Assembly: GCA_902772965.1 (NCBI GenBank)
Contig: CACYCT010000074.1
Span: forward strand, 1 to 45,669
DNA: 45,669 bases
Source of the DNA: an uncultured Bacteroidales bacterium
Lineage (GTDB): Bacteria > Bacteroidota > Bacteroidia > Bacteroidales > Muribaculaceae
Direction: 5' to 3'
Part shown: positions 31,462 through 40,387 of the stretch, piece by piece
How positions within the stretch are numbered: the stretch's first letter is position 1
How the letters are laid out: every line of letters begins with the position of its first letter
Translations under genes and position numbers: made by a program
Notes under the pieces: generated by a model
What the model was told of the DNA's origin: nothing
What the model saw: the letters and a program-made list of their open reading frames with translations, nothing else
Database searches by the model: none

Positions 31462-34400
31462 ATGAATACCACAACCCACCAGACATCTCGTCGCAATCGC
31501 GCCGCATACGGAGTGCTCGAACTCTTGAAGCACCTGATAGTCATAGTATTATCAGTGCTATCTGTCATTTCGGCCTACGCGCAGACCGATTTCGAATCGG
31601 CCGCCGATGCCGTGGCGAATATGAAAATCGGGTGGAACCTCGGCAACTCCCTCGACAGCCATCGGACAGACATAACCGACGTGACCACAACCGAAACCCT
31701 GCGCGGACAGCCCAAAACACGCGAGGAACTGATGGCAATGATGCGTTTGGCCGGCTTCAACGCCATCCGCGTGCCCGTGACGTGGTATCCGCATCTTGAC
31801 AGCAGCGGAAACATCGACGCCGCATGGCTCAACCGCGTCCAGGAAGTGGTTGACTACGTCATCGGCCAGGGAATGTATTGCATCATCAACGTGCACCACG
31901 ACACCGGAAACACCGACGCCTCCGGAGCAACCAACAAAGGCTGGCTCAAAGCCGACCCCGACAACTACACACAAAACCACGAACTATTCGAGAAAATCTG
32001 GCGTCAGGTGGCCACGCGCTTCCGCGACTACGGTCAGTTGCTGATTTTCGAAGGATTTAATGAGATGCTCGACATCTACGACTCGCGGAATTACGCCTCT
32101 TATAAAGGCACAAACGCGTATGAGCCCGCTGTGGCCATCAACGCATACAACAGTATCAACAATTACAACACCGCGTTTGTCAACACCGTTCGGGCCACCG
32201 GAGGTAACAACACCAACCGGAACCTGATAATCAAAACCTACGGGGCTTGCGAAGGACGCGGAGACTGGAGTTCACATCTGATTGAGCCGCTCGACTCCCT
32301 CAAACTGCCAGAACAGGCCGGACACATCATCGTAGGCGTGCACACCTACCCGCCCATCATCAATAAAGAAACAAAAGACGGAATCACCACCATCACCAAC
32401 CGCTCCCTTGCCAATATTCAGGCAAACATCAACATCATGTTCAACAACATCAACACCCACATCGTTCAGCGACTCGGAGTGCCCGTGATCATCGGCGAGT
32501 GGGGAACATCGGAAGTCGACGCCACCGAAACCGACTACGACCTGCGCCGGGGGCATATGCTCGACTTTGTGGACATCTTCGTGCAGTTGGCCAAGCAGAA
32601 CAACATCACAGCGTTCTACTGGATGGGACTTTCCGACAAGTCCAGCCGCAGCCTGCCCGCCTTCAACCAGGCCGACCTCGCCACACGAATGCTCAAGGCA
32701 TACTACGGCTCCGATTACCAACCTACACTCCTCTCCGAAAACGACTACAGTTACAGCGCAGGTTACCACGTCGAGTTCACCAAACAATATGCGGAAATCA
32801 AACTCGCCGAAAGTTCCTCCAACCTCGCCAACACTTACTCACAAATTCAGATCATCTCTTCAAGCAAGAACAACTACGCCAACCCGAAAATCTGGCTGCG
32901 AGTATATAACAATTCGGAAACCAATAAGAATGTATACACCATTACCTCCAACGAAAATACATATAACCTGTCAACATTGGCCGCCCAAGTAAGCGGATAC
33001 ATCAAAAGAATCACGTTGGTTATAAGAGAAACAGGCACCAACTCGTTAGATATCGAGCACGTGTATCTCATTAAGGCAAACGGCGAAAAAACCGAATGCA
33101 CTCCCACCAACAGAAACGCCTGCTCTATCAGTCCCTGTCCCAGTTTCGCCCTTGTTGAGGTGGACAAGTCGAAATACAACACGCTGTATTACGGAACAAA
33201 GAACCTCAAAGTCCCGGCAGGTGTCACCGCTTCGGCTCTGCGCCATGAGAACGGCACGCTCATTTCCGCCGGAAACTACTCCGCCGGACACACCATACCC
33301 AAGGCCACAGGCGTGCTTATACACGCCCAACAGAGCGGACTGTACAAATTCGACCACACCTCGCAAACCGGAACCCAACCCACAAACAACCGTCTTCGCG
33401 GATCAGACACCGACAAGTTAGCAAACGAAAGCGGACTTAAATATAAATTATCCTATGGTGCAAACAACGACCAACCTATTGGGTTCTATTACGAAAATTC
33501 GTTCACCTCTCCCGCTCATCGGGCGTACCTCAATATACCCAACTCAGAGTGGTCAACAAATTCCCTACTATTGGAATACGCCATTTTCGACAGCCTGCAA
33601 ATCAATGCCGACAACTTCCCTGACGCAAACCTGCGTAACTACCTGAGCAGCGTCACGCCCGGTAACGACAATCTGCTCACTCCCGCCGAACTGGCCAACA
33701 TCAAGACACTCAACGTGAGCGGTAAGAGCATCGAATCCCTTGAAGGCGTGAAACACCTCACCGCCCTTACCGAGCTCTACCTCTCGAACAACAACGTCAC
33801 AACCCTTGACCTGAGTGCAAACAAGCGACTGAAAACACTCGACTGCGCCAACAACAACCTCACCGACCTTGACCTGAGCGCAAACACCAACCTGACCTCG
33901 CTCAACTACGCCGGCCAAAAACGGAACATCACCGCCGAAACAGCCCAAACCATCGTCGGCTACGACACCCGCAACCACCCCATCTACCATAAAATCTATT
34001 ACCTCCGCCTTGACGACAACACCACCGGAACCGGCGAGCACACGATTTTCCAACGCCTCACAGCCGGTAACCACAACGAAACCGAAACGTCATTCACACC
34101 CGAACGCGTACTGTCGTGGACCGGAGGAGAGGTCATTAATGGAACGCGACAGAATGCGCCTGCCGCCATCAGCGAGATTGACCCGAAACTCGTCTACGGC
34201 GATATCCTCCTGCTTACCGACGCCACCGAATCGGGAACCGAAGCCTCGGGAAGCGTCAGTTACACCTACAACGTCCAGAACTCATTCGACACCAACGGCA
34301 CCCGAGGCAACTTTACGCTCAACTGGGTGGCCGACGCCACCGAAGGTGTGGTAACCCGAGTAGATGACATCACAGAGTCGGCCGTAGTCTCCACCACCTA

Positions 34401-34509
34401 CGTAGACCCGCTCGGCCGAACATCCACCCGTCCGTTCAGCGGACTGAACATCGTCATAACCCGATACTCCAACGGATTCACCGACCAACACAAGCAACTG
34501 TTTCCATAA
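31462..34509 (+). CDS. Large secreted GH5 glycoside hydrolase with LRR module
   Basis: The 1015 residues start with a long n-region and a hydrophobic signal (about 22-41, ending AYA-Q). The catalytic GH5 domain spans about 45-425: acid/base E201 in FNE, nucleophile E346 in IIGEWG, and the conserved RVPVTWYPH, NVHHD and VHTYPP. The family includes endoglucanases, xyloglucanases and mannanases, so the substrate is a beta-glucan or beta-mannan type. A beta-rich, carbohydrate-binding-like region follows (430-560), then another beta module (575-700) and a short leucine-rich repeat block (about 710-830, LTELYLSNNNVTTLDLSAN). The last part is Ser/Thr-rich. It has no dockerin-like tail, no obvious sorting domain and no SusCD pair nearby. 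Confidence 0.9.
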   Translation: MNTTTHQTSRRNRAAYGVLELLKHLIVIVLSVLSVISAYAQTDFESAADAVANMKIGWNLGNSLDSHRTDITDVTTTETLRGQPKTREELMAMMRLAGFNAIRVPVTWYPHLDSSGNIDAAWLNRVQEVVDYVIGQGMYCIINVHHDTGNTDASGATNKGWLKADPDNYTQNHELFEKIWRQVATRFRDYGQLLIFEGFNEMLDIYDSRNYASYKGTNAYEPAVAINAYNSINNYNTAFVNTVRATGGNNTNRNLIIKTYGACEGRGDWSSHLIEPLDSLKLPEQAGHIIVGVHTYPPIINKETKDGITTITNRSLANIQANINIMFNNINTHIVQRLGVPVIIGEWGTSEVDATETDYDLRRGHMLDFVDIFVQLAKQNNITAFYWMGLSDKSSRSLPAFNQADLATRMLKAYYGSDYQPTLLSENDYSYSAGYHVEFTKQYAEIKLAESSSNLANTYSQIQIISSSKNNYANPKIWLRVYNNSETNKNVYTITSNENTYNLSTLAAQVSGYIKRITLVIRETGTNSLDIEHVYLIKANGEKTECTPTNRNACSISPCPSFALVEVDKSKYNTLYYGTKNLKVPAGVTASALRHENGTLISAGNYSAGHTIPKATGVLIHAQQSGLYKFDHTSQTGTQPTNNRLRGSDTDKLANESGLKYKLSYGANNDQPIGFYYENSFTSPAHRAYLNIPNSEWSTNSLLLEYAIFDSLQINADNFPDANLRNYLSSVTPGNDNLLTPAELANIKTLNVSGKSIESLEGVKHLTALTELYLSNNNVTTLDLSANKRLKTLDCANNNLTDLDLSANTNLTSLNYAGQKRNITAETAQTIVGYDTRNHPIYHKIYYLRLDDNTTGTGEHTIFQRLTAGNHNETETSFTPERVLSWTGGEVINGTRQNAPAAISEIDPKLVYGDILLLTDATESGTEASGSVSYTYNVQNSFDTNGTRGNFTLNWVADATEGVVTRVDDITESAVVSTTYVDPLGRTSTRPFSGLNIVITRYSNGFTDQHKQLFP

Positions 34510-34533
34510 ACTAAATAACTGAACATCAAGCGA

Positions 34534-34566
34534 AGAGTTCTCCCTCTGAATTAGAAGGGGAACTCT
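34534..34566. terminator. Terminator between convergent GH5 and GH25 genes
   Basis: AGAGTTCTCCCT (34534-34545) pairs with AGGGGAACTCT (34556-34566), with one bulge. It lies between two converging genes in a 132-base gap and may serve both. Confidence 0.6.
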
Positions 34567-34641
34567 CCTGCACTGAAAGTCAGCCGGTTATACCGAAACC
34601 TTCATATTCTTTTCTGGAATTTTAAGAACCCGCCTATAAAA

Positions 34642-35376
34642 CTATGGCTTATTGGTGGCTTGCGTGGGCATGCGGATGTCGTCGATGCTCCGGGTGGGGT
34701 TGAGTGTGGCCTGGTCGACGTAGGTGTCGAAGCCCGACATGATGCCTGTTTCGGTGAATTGCCAGATGGTGTAGTCGCCGCGCCAGGAGATTCGTGGACG
34801 ACTGCCGCTGTATCGCCCGATATAAAGCGGATAATGGTTGAATTGCGGCGAGAGGTTTTGGTTGTAGAAGGTGTTGGAACTGTAAATCATCGGCCGGCAG
34901 CCGTAGTGGTGCTCAAGCAGTCGGGCCATCAGCGCGAGGCTGTCAAGGAGTTGCCGCCGTGTCCAGTTTCCGCGGTCTTCGATGTCAATCATGGGAATGA
35001 GGTCCTGGTCGTTGGCTTTGACGACTCGGGTGAAATTTTCCACTTGGCGCCGGATGGGCGTTGTGGTGGTCATAAAGTGGTAGGAGCCGACGAGTAACTT
35101 ACGTTGCCGCGCCTGCCTGATGTTGTATTGATAATGTGGCGAGACGTAGAGGGAGCCCTCTGTGGCTTTTATGTACACGAATCGCAGCCCCGGGTTGGCG
35201 GCCACTTTGCCCCAATCGATGTATCGCTGGTGGCTGCTGATGTCAATCCCGTCGAGGCGCGGCCGATAGGAGATGGTGTCGGGTCGTTGGATGTCGGCAC
35301 TATCGGTGCCGGATTGGCGGCAGGCAATCAGGTTGAGTAAGGCGAACAGGATAATCGGGATGAAGAGTCGGCTCAT
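34642..35376 (-). CDS. GH25 lysozyme-like lipoprotein (paralogue 3 of 3)
   Basis: The 244-residue protein has a lipoprotein signal with lipobox LIAC (cysteine about residue 19) and one GH25 domain. Family marks are DGIDISSHQ, FVYIKATEG, GSYHFM and MIDIED, the last with catalytic acids. GH25 enzymes cleave the beta-1,4 bond between MurNAc and GlcNAc. It overlaps the upstream paralogue by four bases (start at 35376, stop of the other at 35373), so it is co-translated. It has no low-complexity tail, unlike the other two. As a lipoprotein it would stay in the envelope. Confidence 0.92.
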   Translation of the reverse strand: MSRLFIPIILFALLNLIACRQSGTDSADIQRPDTISYRPRLDGIDISSHQRYIDWGKVAANPGLRFVYIKATEGSLYVSPHYQYNIRQARQRKLLVGSYHFMTTTTPIRRQVENFTRVVKANDQDLIPMIDIEDRGNWTRRQLLDSLALMARLLEHHYGCRPMIYSSNTFYNQNLSPQFNHYPLYIGRYSGSRPRISWRGDYTIWQFTETGIMSGFDTYVDQATLNPTRSIDDIRMPTQATNKP

Positions 35377-36272
35377 TTTTTTGTTGCTTTTTTGGAGGGT
35401 TTCGCCTTTTGCTTGGGTTTGGCTGGTGTTTTGGGTTTGGTGGTTTTGCCGGAATCGGTCGTTTTGCGTTTCTTGTTTTTACCGGCTCGGTGCCGGGGCT
35501 TTTTGTGATGCCTGCTTTCGGAGGTTACTTTCGCGCGCCGGTGTGACTTACCTTTTTTTGCCACTTTGGCCCTGTGGTAGAGGATGTTGCTCAGCGAGTG
35601 ACCTTTGTTGAACCGGCTCAGGTCGACGTTTCCCCGTATTCCGGGCACGCGTCCCCGGTCGGTGAACTGGTGGATGGTCCACTGCACCGACTGCAGAGTG
35701 GGTGTCTTGTCGTAAGCGGCGATGAATAGCGGGTAGTTTTTAAAAGCGAGGCCGAGGTGGGTGTTGAACAGGGATGTGTAGGTGTAGATTATCGGCCGGC
35801 AACCGTAGTGTTTCTCTATCAGGTTGGCGAATGCTTTCACGGAATCGCGGGCCTGTTGTGGGCTCCACGGGCCTTTCTCGAGTTCGAAATCAATCATGGG
35901 AATCAGGTCGATTTCCGATGGCTTGGCGATTTGGATGAAATGGTCGAACTGCTTTCTGATCGGAGAGGAGGCCACGAGGTAGTGGTAGGCGCCCACTTTT
36001 ATTCCGTGTCTGCGCGCCTGCTTGAGGTTACGGTGGAAATAGTCGAGTCCGCGGCGGTGGTAGTCGCGTCCCTCGGTGGCTTTGATGTAGACGTACTTGA
36101 TGTTTTTGTCTTTGGCCACTTCTGTCCAGTCGATTTCCCCGTTGTGCGCGCTGATGTCGATGCCGTCGTATTGTGGCGTGTCGGGGGCGCGTTTCCGCTC
36201 TTTCGCTTGGAGGCTCAGGCCGGCGGTGAGACTGAGCAGAATGGCAAGCGGCAAAAGAGCGTTGCGGAGCAT
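35373..36272 (-). CDS. GH25 lysozyme-like protein with lysine-rich tail (paralogue 2 of 3)
   Basis: The 299 residues start with a signal peptide (MLRNALLPLAILLSLTAGLSLQA) and a GH25 domain (DGIDISAHNGEIDW, YVYIKATEG, GAYHYL, MIDFEL). The last 70 or so residues are a very basic tail rich in Lys, Arg, Pro and Thr (RHHKKPRHRAGKNKKRK, then repeated KPK-type steps). Such a tail could bind anionic cell-wall or nucleic polymers; this is inferred. It sits 21 bases behind the first paralogue and overlaps the third, forming one transcript. Confidence 0.92.
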   Translation of the reverse strand: MLRNALLPLAILLSLTAGLSLQAKERKRAPDTPQYDGIDISAHNGEIDWTEVAKDKNIKYVYIKATEGRDYHRRGLDYFHRNLKQARRHGIKVGAYHYLVASSPIRKQFDHFIQIAKPSEIDLIPMIDFELEKGPWSPQQARDSVKAFANLIEKHYGCRPIIYTYTSLFNTHLGLAFKNYPLFIAAYDKTPTLQSVQWTIHQFTDRGRVPGIRGNVDLSRFNKGHSLSNILYHRAKVAKKGKSHRRAKVTSESRHHKKPRHRAGKNKKRKTTDSGKTTKPKTPAKPKQKAKPSKKATKK

Positions 36273-36293
36273 GGCGGAGGTGTTGGGATTGGA

Positions 36294-37619
36294 TTATTCG
36301 TTATCGACCGAACTTTTGTTATGCTTGGTGCTTCCTTCGGCTGGTGCCGACGAGCCGCGTGATTTGGTGGATTGTTTCTGACTGGCTTTGAGCTGCTGTC
36401 GGCGAAGTTGTCGGCGTTGCTCGTTTTTGGATTGCTTGACGGCCTGCTCGGTGTCTCCGCTGCGGCGCTGCTGCTCTTGCTGACTGAGTTGCTGAATGCG
36501 TTGTCGCTTTTCGAGTTCGGCTTCTGAGGCTTGTTTGCGCTTGGCCTCTTCCTGCTCTGCCTTTTTGCGCGCGGCCTCCTGGAGTTGTCGCTGGTGTTCC
36601 TGCTCTTTCCGGTTCTGCTTGTCGAGTTTTTCGGCCTGTTTTTGTTTTTCTTTCAATTCATGCTCGCGGCGTTTGCGTTCTTTTTCCTCGGCTTTGCGCT
36701 GTATTTCGGCCTTGCGCTTTTCTTCCTCGCGGGCGAGTTTCTCGGCGCGTTCGCGGGCTTTGCGCTCTTTTTCCTGTTGTTTTTTCAGTTCTTTTTCCTG
36801 CTGCTTGGACATGCGCGGGGCTTCCTTGGGCTCGGCCACGGTTTGAGGTTTGCCGGCGCTGCGGTCCACGAGTTCGGAATTGGAGCGGCGCTGCCTGTCG
36901 AGGCGGTTGTGCCTGATCATGATGTCGTTCACCGAGCGTCCCTTGTTGAACCGGCCGAGGTCGACAGGCGTGGAGATTCCGCGCACGCGTCCCTTTTCGG
37001 TGAACTGCCACAGGATCCAGTCGACGCCGCTTTTCAGATTGGGCTCGTTGTTGGAGTACCGGGCGATGAACAGGGGGTAGATGTTGAACGACCGTCCGAG
37101 GATGTTGTCGTAAAACGAGCTCGAGGTATAAATCATCGGCCGGCAGCCGTAGTGTTCTTCCACGAGGTCGGCGAAGAGTTTGACGGAGTCACGCAGTTGC
37201 TGGTTGGTCCATCCCTGGCGCACTTCCACGTCAATGAGCGGGAGCAGGTCTTGCTCCGACTTGATTACGACGCGCTTGAAGTTGGCGAACTGGTCACGGA
37301 TTCGCGAGCCTGTACGCAGAAAGTGGTACGCGCCCACCTTGATTCCGTGGCGGCGGGCGCCTTCAAGGTTGGTGCGGTAGGTGTCACAGACGTAGGTGGC
37401 GCCTTCGGTGGCTTTGATGTAGACGTACTTGATGTGTTTGTCTTTTGCCACTTCGGCCCAGTCGATGCGCTTTTGGTGGTTGCTCACATCGATGCCGTCG
37501 TAGGGGGCGACAGTTCTGTTGTCATCGTCGTCATCGTTGGGCGCATGGGTGACCGCTGCGGCCGTCATTGCGGCAACAACAAGAAAGATGGTCATCCAAA
37601 GGCGGGCATAAAAGCGCAT
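36294..37619 (-). CDS. GH25 lysozyme-like protein with long charged coiled coil (paralogue 1 of 3)
   Basis: The 441-residue protein has a signal peptide (about 1-25), an acidic NDDDDDN stretch and a GH25 domain at about 38-235 (DGIDVSNHQKRIDW, YVYIKATEG, GAYHFLRTG, PLIDVEVRQGW). Residues of about 270-430 are almost wholly Lys, Glu, Arg, Gln and Ala in a heptad-like pattern (KQQEKELKKQQEKERKA and so on), predicted to be a long coiled coil, with a Ser/Lys end. It would give the enzyme a rod that could span part of the envelope. This is the first gene of the GH25 set, with its own -7 box. The repetitive tail region is prone to recombination and assembly error. Confidence 0.9.
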   Translation of the reverse strand: MRFYARLWMTIFLVVAAMTAAAVTHAPNDDDDDNRTVAPYDGIDVSNHQKRIDWAEVAKDKHIKYVYIKATEGATYVCDTYRTNLEGARRHGIKVGAYHFLRTGSRIRDQFANFKRVVIKSEQDLLPLIDVEVRQGWTNQQLRDSVKLFADLVEEHYGCRPMIYTSSSFYDNILGRSFNIYPLFIARYSNNEPNLKSGVDWILWQFTEKGRVRGISTPVDLGRFNKGRSVNDIMIRHNRLDRQRRSNSELVDRSAGKPQTVAEPKEAPRMSKQQEKELKKQQEKERKARERAEKLAREEEKRKAEIQRKAEEKERKRREHELKEKQKQAEKLDKQNRKEQEHQRQLQEAARKKAEQEEAKRKQASEAELEKRQRIQQLSQQEQQRRSGDTEQAVKQSKNEQRRQLRRQQLKASQKQSTKSRGSSAPAEGSTKHNKSSVDNE

Positions 37620-37671
37620 AGCGGCAGCGGGTGTTTTATAGGATCAGATTGGATTTGGCTGCAAAATTAAG

Positions 37672-37679
37672 AAAAAAAT
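37672..37679 (-). promoter_or_regulatory. -7 box of the GH25 operon
   Basis: The minus strand reads TAATTTTG, a full match, 52 bases before the first GH25 start at 37619. No -33 is clear. Confidence 0.55.
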
Positions 37680-37726
37680 TTGAGGTGGGTTGTATGGTAT
37701 AAGTTAAAAGAAATGTAACGGCGGGG

Positions 37727-39244
37727 TTATTTCCGCAACCATCGCCCCACCACAGGCAGGCGCCTGAGCATACCGCCGAGGTGCTCTCGACGCACAACCA
37801 CGGCCACCAACACCATCAGGAGCGCTACGCGGTAGGCCGTGAGCAAGGCGACATTGGCAATGGGCGTGAACATGGCCGCGGCACTGAGCACGGCGGTGAG
37901 AACGACGTAGAAAAGCATCTGCCCGATGGGGTAATTGATGGGGTAGTAGCGCTGACCGACGAGGTAACTCAGCGTCATCGCCGAGCCGTAGGCGGCAACG
38001 CCGGCCCACGCGCAGGCCATGTATCCGACGCGGGGCACGAAGAGCACGTTCACCAGCACGAGCATGGCGCATCCGATGATGGAGAACACGGCGTTCCACA
38101 GCGTGCGGTCGGTGAGTTTGGCCCAGAACGAGAAGTTGAAGTAAACGCCCATCATAATCTCGGCGGCCATCACGACGGGCACCACCCGCAGGCCTTCCCA
38201 GTAGTCGCTGCCGATGATGTGTTTGAGCACGTCGATTCCGGCGATCACGGCGAGATAGGCGATGAGGGTGAAGATAAGGAAGTATTTGGTGGCTTGGGCC
38301 TGGGTGTCTTTACTGTCGGCGGATTTTTCTTTGCTCTGGCCGAAGATAAACGGCTCGTAGGCGTATCGGAAAGCCTGTGTTATCAGGGACATGATCATGG
38401 CGATTTTGATGGCGGCGCCGTAGATGCCGAGTTGCGCGGCGGTTTCGGTGGATGTGCCCGGGTAGATCCACGGGAAGATGATCTGCGAGGCCGATTGGTT
38501 GATCACGCCGGTGACACTGAGCACGAGTATCGGCCAACTGTACCGGAACATTTGGCGCAGCAGTTGTCTGTCCCATCGCCATGGCACGGCGGTGACCTCA
38601 CGCCACAGGCACAGCTGCACAGCGACGGTGCAAACGAGGTTGAGGTAGAACACGTATCCCACGCCCACACTCGGGTCGTAAACCCACCGGAGCGCTCCCG
38701 GGTGCCGGGCCTCGATGGCGGGAAACACCACGAAGTAGAGCAGGTTCAGGCCAATGTTCAGGCCGATGAAGAGCAGTTTGAGGCAGGCGAATTTCAGGGG
38801 GCGCTTCTTATGCCGCAGCCACGTGAAACTGATGGCCTGGAAGGCGTCGAGAGCCACGACGATGGCCATGGTGATGATGTAACTCGGGTGGTCGGCATAG
38901 GCCAACCCCATCTTGGGCGCTATCCAGCCGATGTTGGCCACAACGAGGGCGACGAACAGGAGCGAGGTGGTTGCCACTGTGGTGAGGATGGTGGAGTAGA
39001 CGCGGCGCTCATCGAGTTCGCTTTTCGAGCAGAACCGGAACAAGGTGGTTTCCATTCCGTAGGTGAGCAGGGCCAGCAGCAGGGCGGTGTATGCGTAGGC
39101 GTTTGTGACGATGCCGTAGTCACCCGAGGCGGCGGTCATCTTCTGCGTGTACAGAGGCACGAGCAGATAGTTCAGGAATCGGCCGACAATGCTGCTTAGT
39201 CCGTAGATGGCGGTGTCGCGCGCAAGGTTACTCAGTTTGGGCAT
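37727..39244 (-). CDS. Wzx-type polysaccharide flippase (MATE/PST family)
   Basis: The 505 residues form 12-14 transmembrane helices, beginning with LARDTAIYGLSSIVGRFLNYLLVPLYT, whose start YGLSSIVGRFLNYLL is typical of O-antigen and capsule flippases. These move lipid-linked oligosaccharides across the inner membrane. A central basic and Lys/Ser-rich loop (QSKEKSADSKDTQ) is cytoplasmic. It lies 35 bases behind ruvB and probably shares its promoter. The carrier could serve the polysaccharide built by unlinked genes, since no large glycosyltransferase cluster is adjacent. Confidence 0.9.
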   Translation of the reverse strand: MPKLSNLARDTAIYGLSSIVGRFLNYLLVPLYTQKMTAASGDYGIVTNAYAYTALLLALLTYGMETTLFRFCSKSELDERRVYSTILTTVATTSLLFVALVVANIGWIAPKMGLAYADHPSYIITMAIVVALDAFQAISFTWLRHKKRPLKFACLKLLFIGLNIGLNLLYFVVFPAIEARHPGALRWVYDPSVGVGYVFYLNLVCTVAVQLCLWREVTAVPWRWDRQLLRQMFRYSWPILVLSVTGVINQSASQIIFPWIYPGTSTETAAQLGIYGAAIKIAMIMSLITQAFRYAYEPFIFGQSKEKSADSKDTQAQATKYFLIFTLIAYLAVIAGIDVLKHIIGSDYWEGLRVVPVVMAAEIMMGVYFNFSFWAKLTDRTLWNAVFSIIGCAMLVLVNVLFVPRVGYMACAWAGVAAYGSAMTLSYLVGQRYYPINYPIGQMLFYVVLTAVLSAAAMFTPIANVALLTAYRVALLMVLVAVVVRREHLGGMLRRLPVVGRWLRK

Positions 39245-39279
39245 ATATGGGGTGGAGCAAAGGTTGGTGTGGTTGGTGT

Positions 39280-40302
39280 TTAATTGAATAGCGAACCTTG
39301 CCGGGGTTCCCGCTCGCGTTGCAGGTGGGCGTATGCGAGGGTTGTGGCTTCGCGTCCGCGCGGGGTGCGCATCAGGAATCCTTCTTTAATAAGGAAAGGC
39401 TCGTACACCTCCTCGATGGTTCCCGGGTCTTCGCTCATGGCCGTGGCGATGGTCGACAACCCCACCGGTCCGCCGCCGAACTTGTCAATAATCGTCAACA
39501 GGAGTTTGTTGTCAATCTCATCGAGGCCGTATTTGTCGATGTTGAGCGCCTCGAGTGCGTATCGGGCGATGTCGGTGTCGATGTTTCCTGAGCCTTTGAC
39601 TTGCGCGAAATCACGCACGCGGCGCAACAGAGAGTTGGCGATTCGCGGCGTGCCGCGGCTTCGGGTGGCGATTTCGAGGGCGGCATCGTCGGTGATGGGC
39701 ACATTGAGCAGCCGGGCCGAGCGTTTGACGATGCCTTGCAGAACTTCGTGGCTATAATATTCAAGGTGGCAATTTATTCCGAACCGCGCACGCAGAGGCG
39801 AGGTGAGCAGACCGCTGCGCGTTGTGGCGCCGATGAGTGTGAACGGCGAAAGGGTGAGTTGCACCGAGCGCGCGCCGGGCCCCTTGTCAATCATGATGTC
39901 GATCCGGTAGTCTTCCATGGCGGAGTAGAGGTATTCCTCCACGATGGGGCTGAGGCGGTGGATCTCGTCGATGAACAGGACATCGTTCTCGTCGAGCGAG
40001 GTGAGCAGTCCGGCCAGGTCGCCGGGCTTGTCGAGCACGGGGCCGGAGGTGACTTTGAACCCCACACCGAGTTCGTTGGCGATGATGTTGCTCAGCGTGG
40101 TTTTCCCCAGTCCGGGCGGGCCGTGAAAGAGTATGTGGTCGAGCGCCTCGCTCCGCTGCCGCGCGGCGGCGACAAACACGCGCAGGTTCTCGATAATCCG
40201 GTCTTGTCCGGCGAAGTCGCCGAACTTGGCCGGGCGCAGGGCGCGCTCAAAGTCTTGATCTGAGCGCAAGCGCTCGGTACGTATGTCAAATTCCTCGGGC
40301 AT
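39280..40302 (-). CDS. ruvB: Holliday junction branch migration helicase RuvB
   Basis: The start at 40302 gives 340 residues with the family N-terminus [12 protein letters not shown]; the frame from 40350 adds 16 unrelated residues and overlaps the promoter. RuvB is the AAA+ motor that, with RuvA, drives branch migration at Holliday junctions. Walker A is GPPGLGKT at 61-68, Walker B LFIDE with D112-E113, sensor 1 GATTRSG and the arginine finger PLRARFG. The winged-helix end ([10 protein letters not shown]) is complete. ruvA and ruvC are not adjacent. The Wzx gene follows after 35 bases. Confidence 0.97.
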   Translation of the reverse strand: MPEEFDIRTERLRSDQDFERALRPAKFGDFAGQDRIIENLRVFVAAARQRSEALDHILFHGPPGLGKTTLSNIIANELGVGFKVTSGPVLDKPGDLAGLLTSLDENDVLFIDEIHRLSPIVEEYLYSAMEDYRIDIMIDKGPGARSVQLTLSPFTLIGATTRSGLLTSPLRARFGINCHLEYYSHEVLQGIVKRSARLLNVPITDDAALEIATRSRGTPRIANSLLRRVRDFAQVKGSGNIDTDIARYALEALNIDKYGLDEIDNKLLLTIIDKFGGGPVGLSTIATAMSEDPGTIEEVYEPFLIKEGFLMRTPRGREATTLAYAHLQREREPRQGSLFN

Positions 40303-40321
40303 AATCTGTGTAATCAGAGAG

Positions 40322-40329
40322 CAAAGATA
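40322..40329 (-). promoter_or_regulatory. -7 box of the ruvB-wzx unit
   Basis: The minus strand reads TATCTTTG, a full match, 19 bases upstream of the chosen ruvB start at 40302 and within the rejected N-terminal extension. Confidence 0.55.
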
Positions 40330-40387
40330 ATACAAATTTTCCGTAAACAACCATATTTTCTACATTTTCTATATCTTCTATAATTCT

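Noticed and set aside
36430..36830. Repetitive sequence that at first looks like a tandem repeat array or CRISPR
   Set aside because: The repetition follows the Lys/Glu/Arg/Gln codons of the GH25 coiled coil; no fixed repeat-spacer spacing is present. No CRISPR array was seen anywhere in the window.
36531..37670. 379-residue plus-strand frame
   Set aside because: It mirrors the charged coiled coil of the GH25 gene, giving runs of Phe, Leu and Ser; no start signal or family.
37781..39199. 472-residue open frame on the plus strand
   Set aside because: It is antisense to the Wzx flippase, has a His/Gly/Asp/Glu-rich composition typical of reversed GC-rich genes, and shows no domain or start signal.
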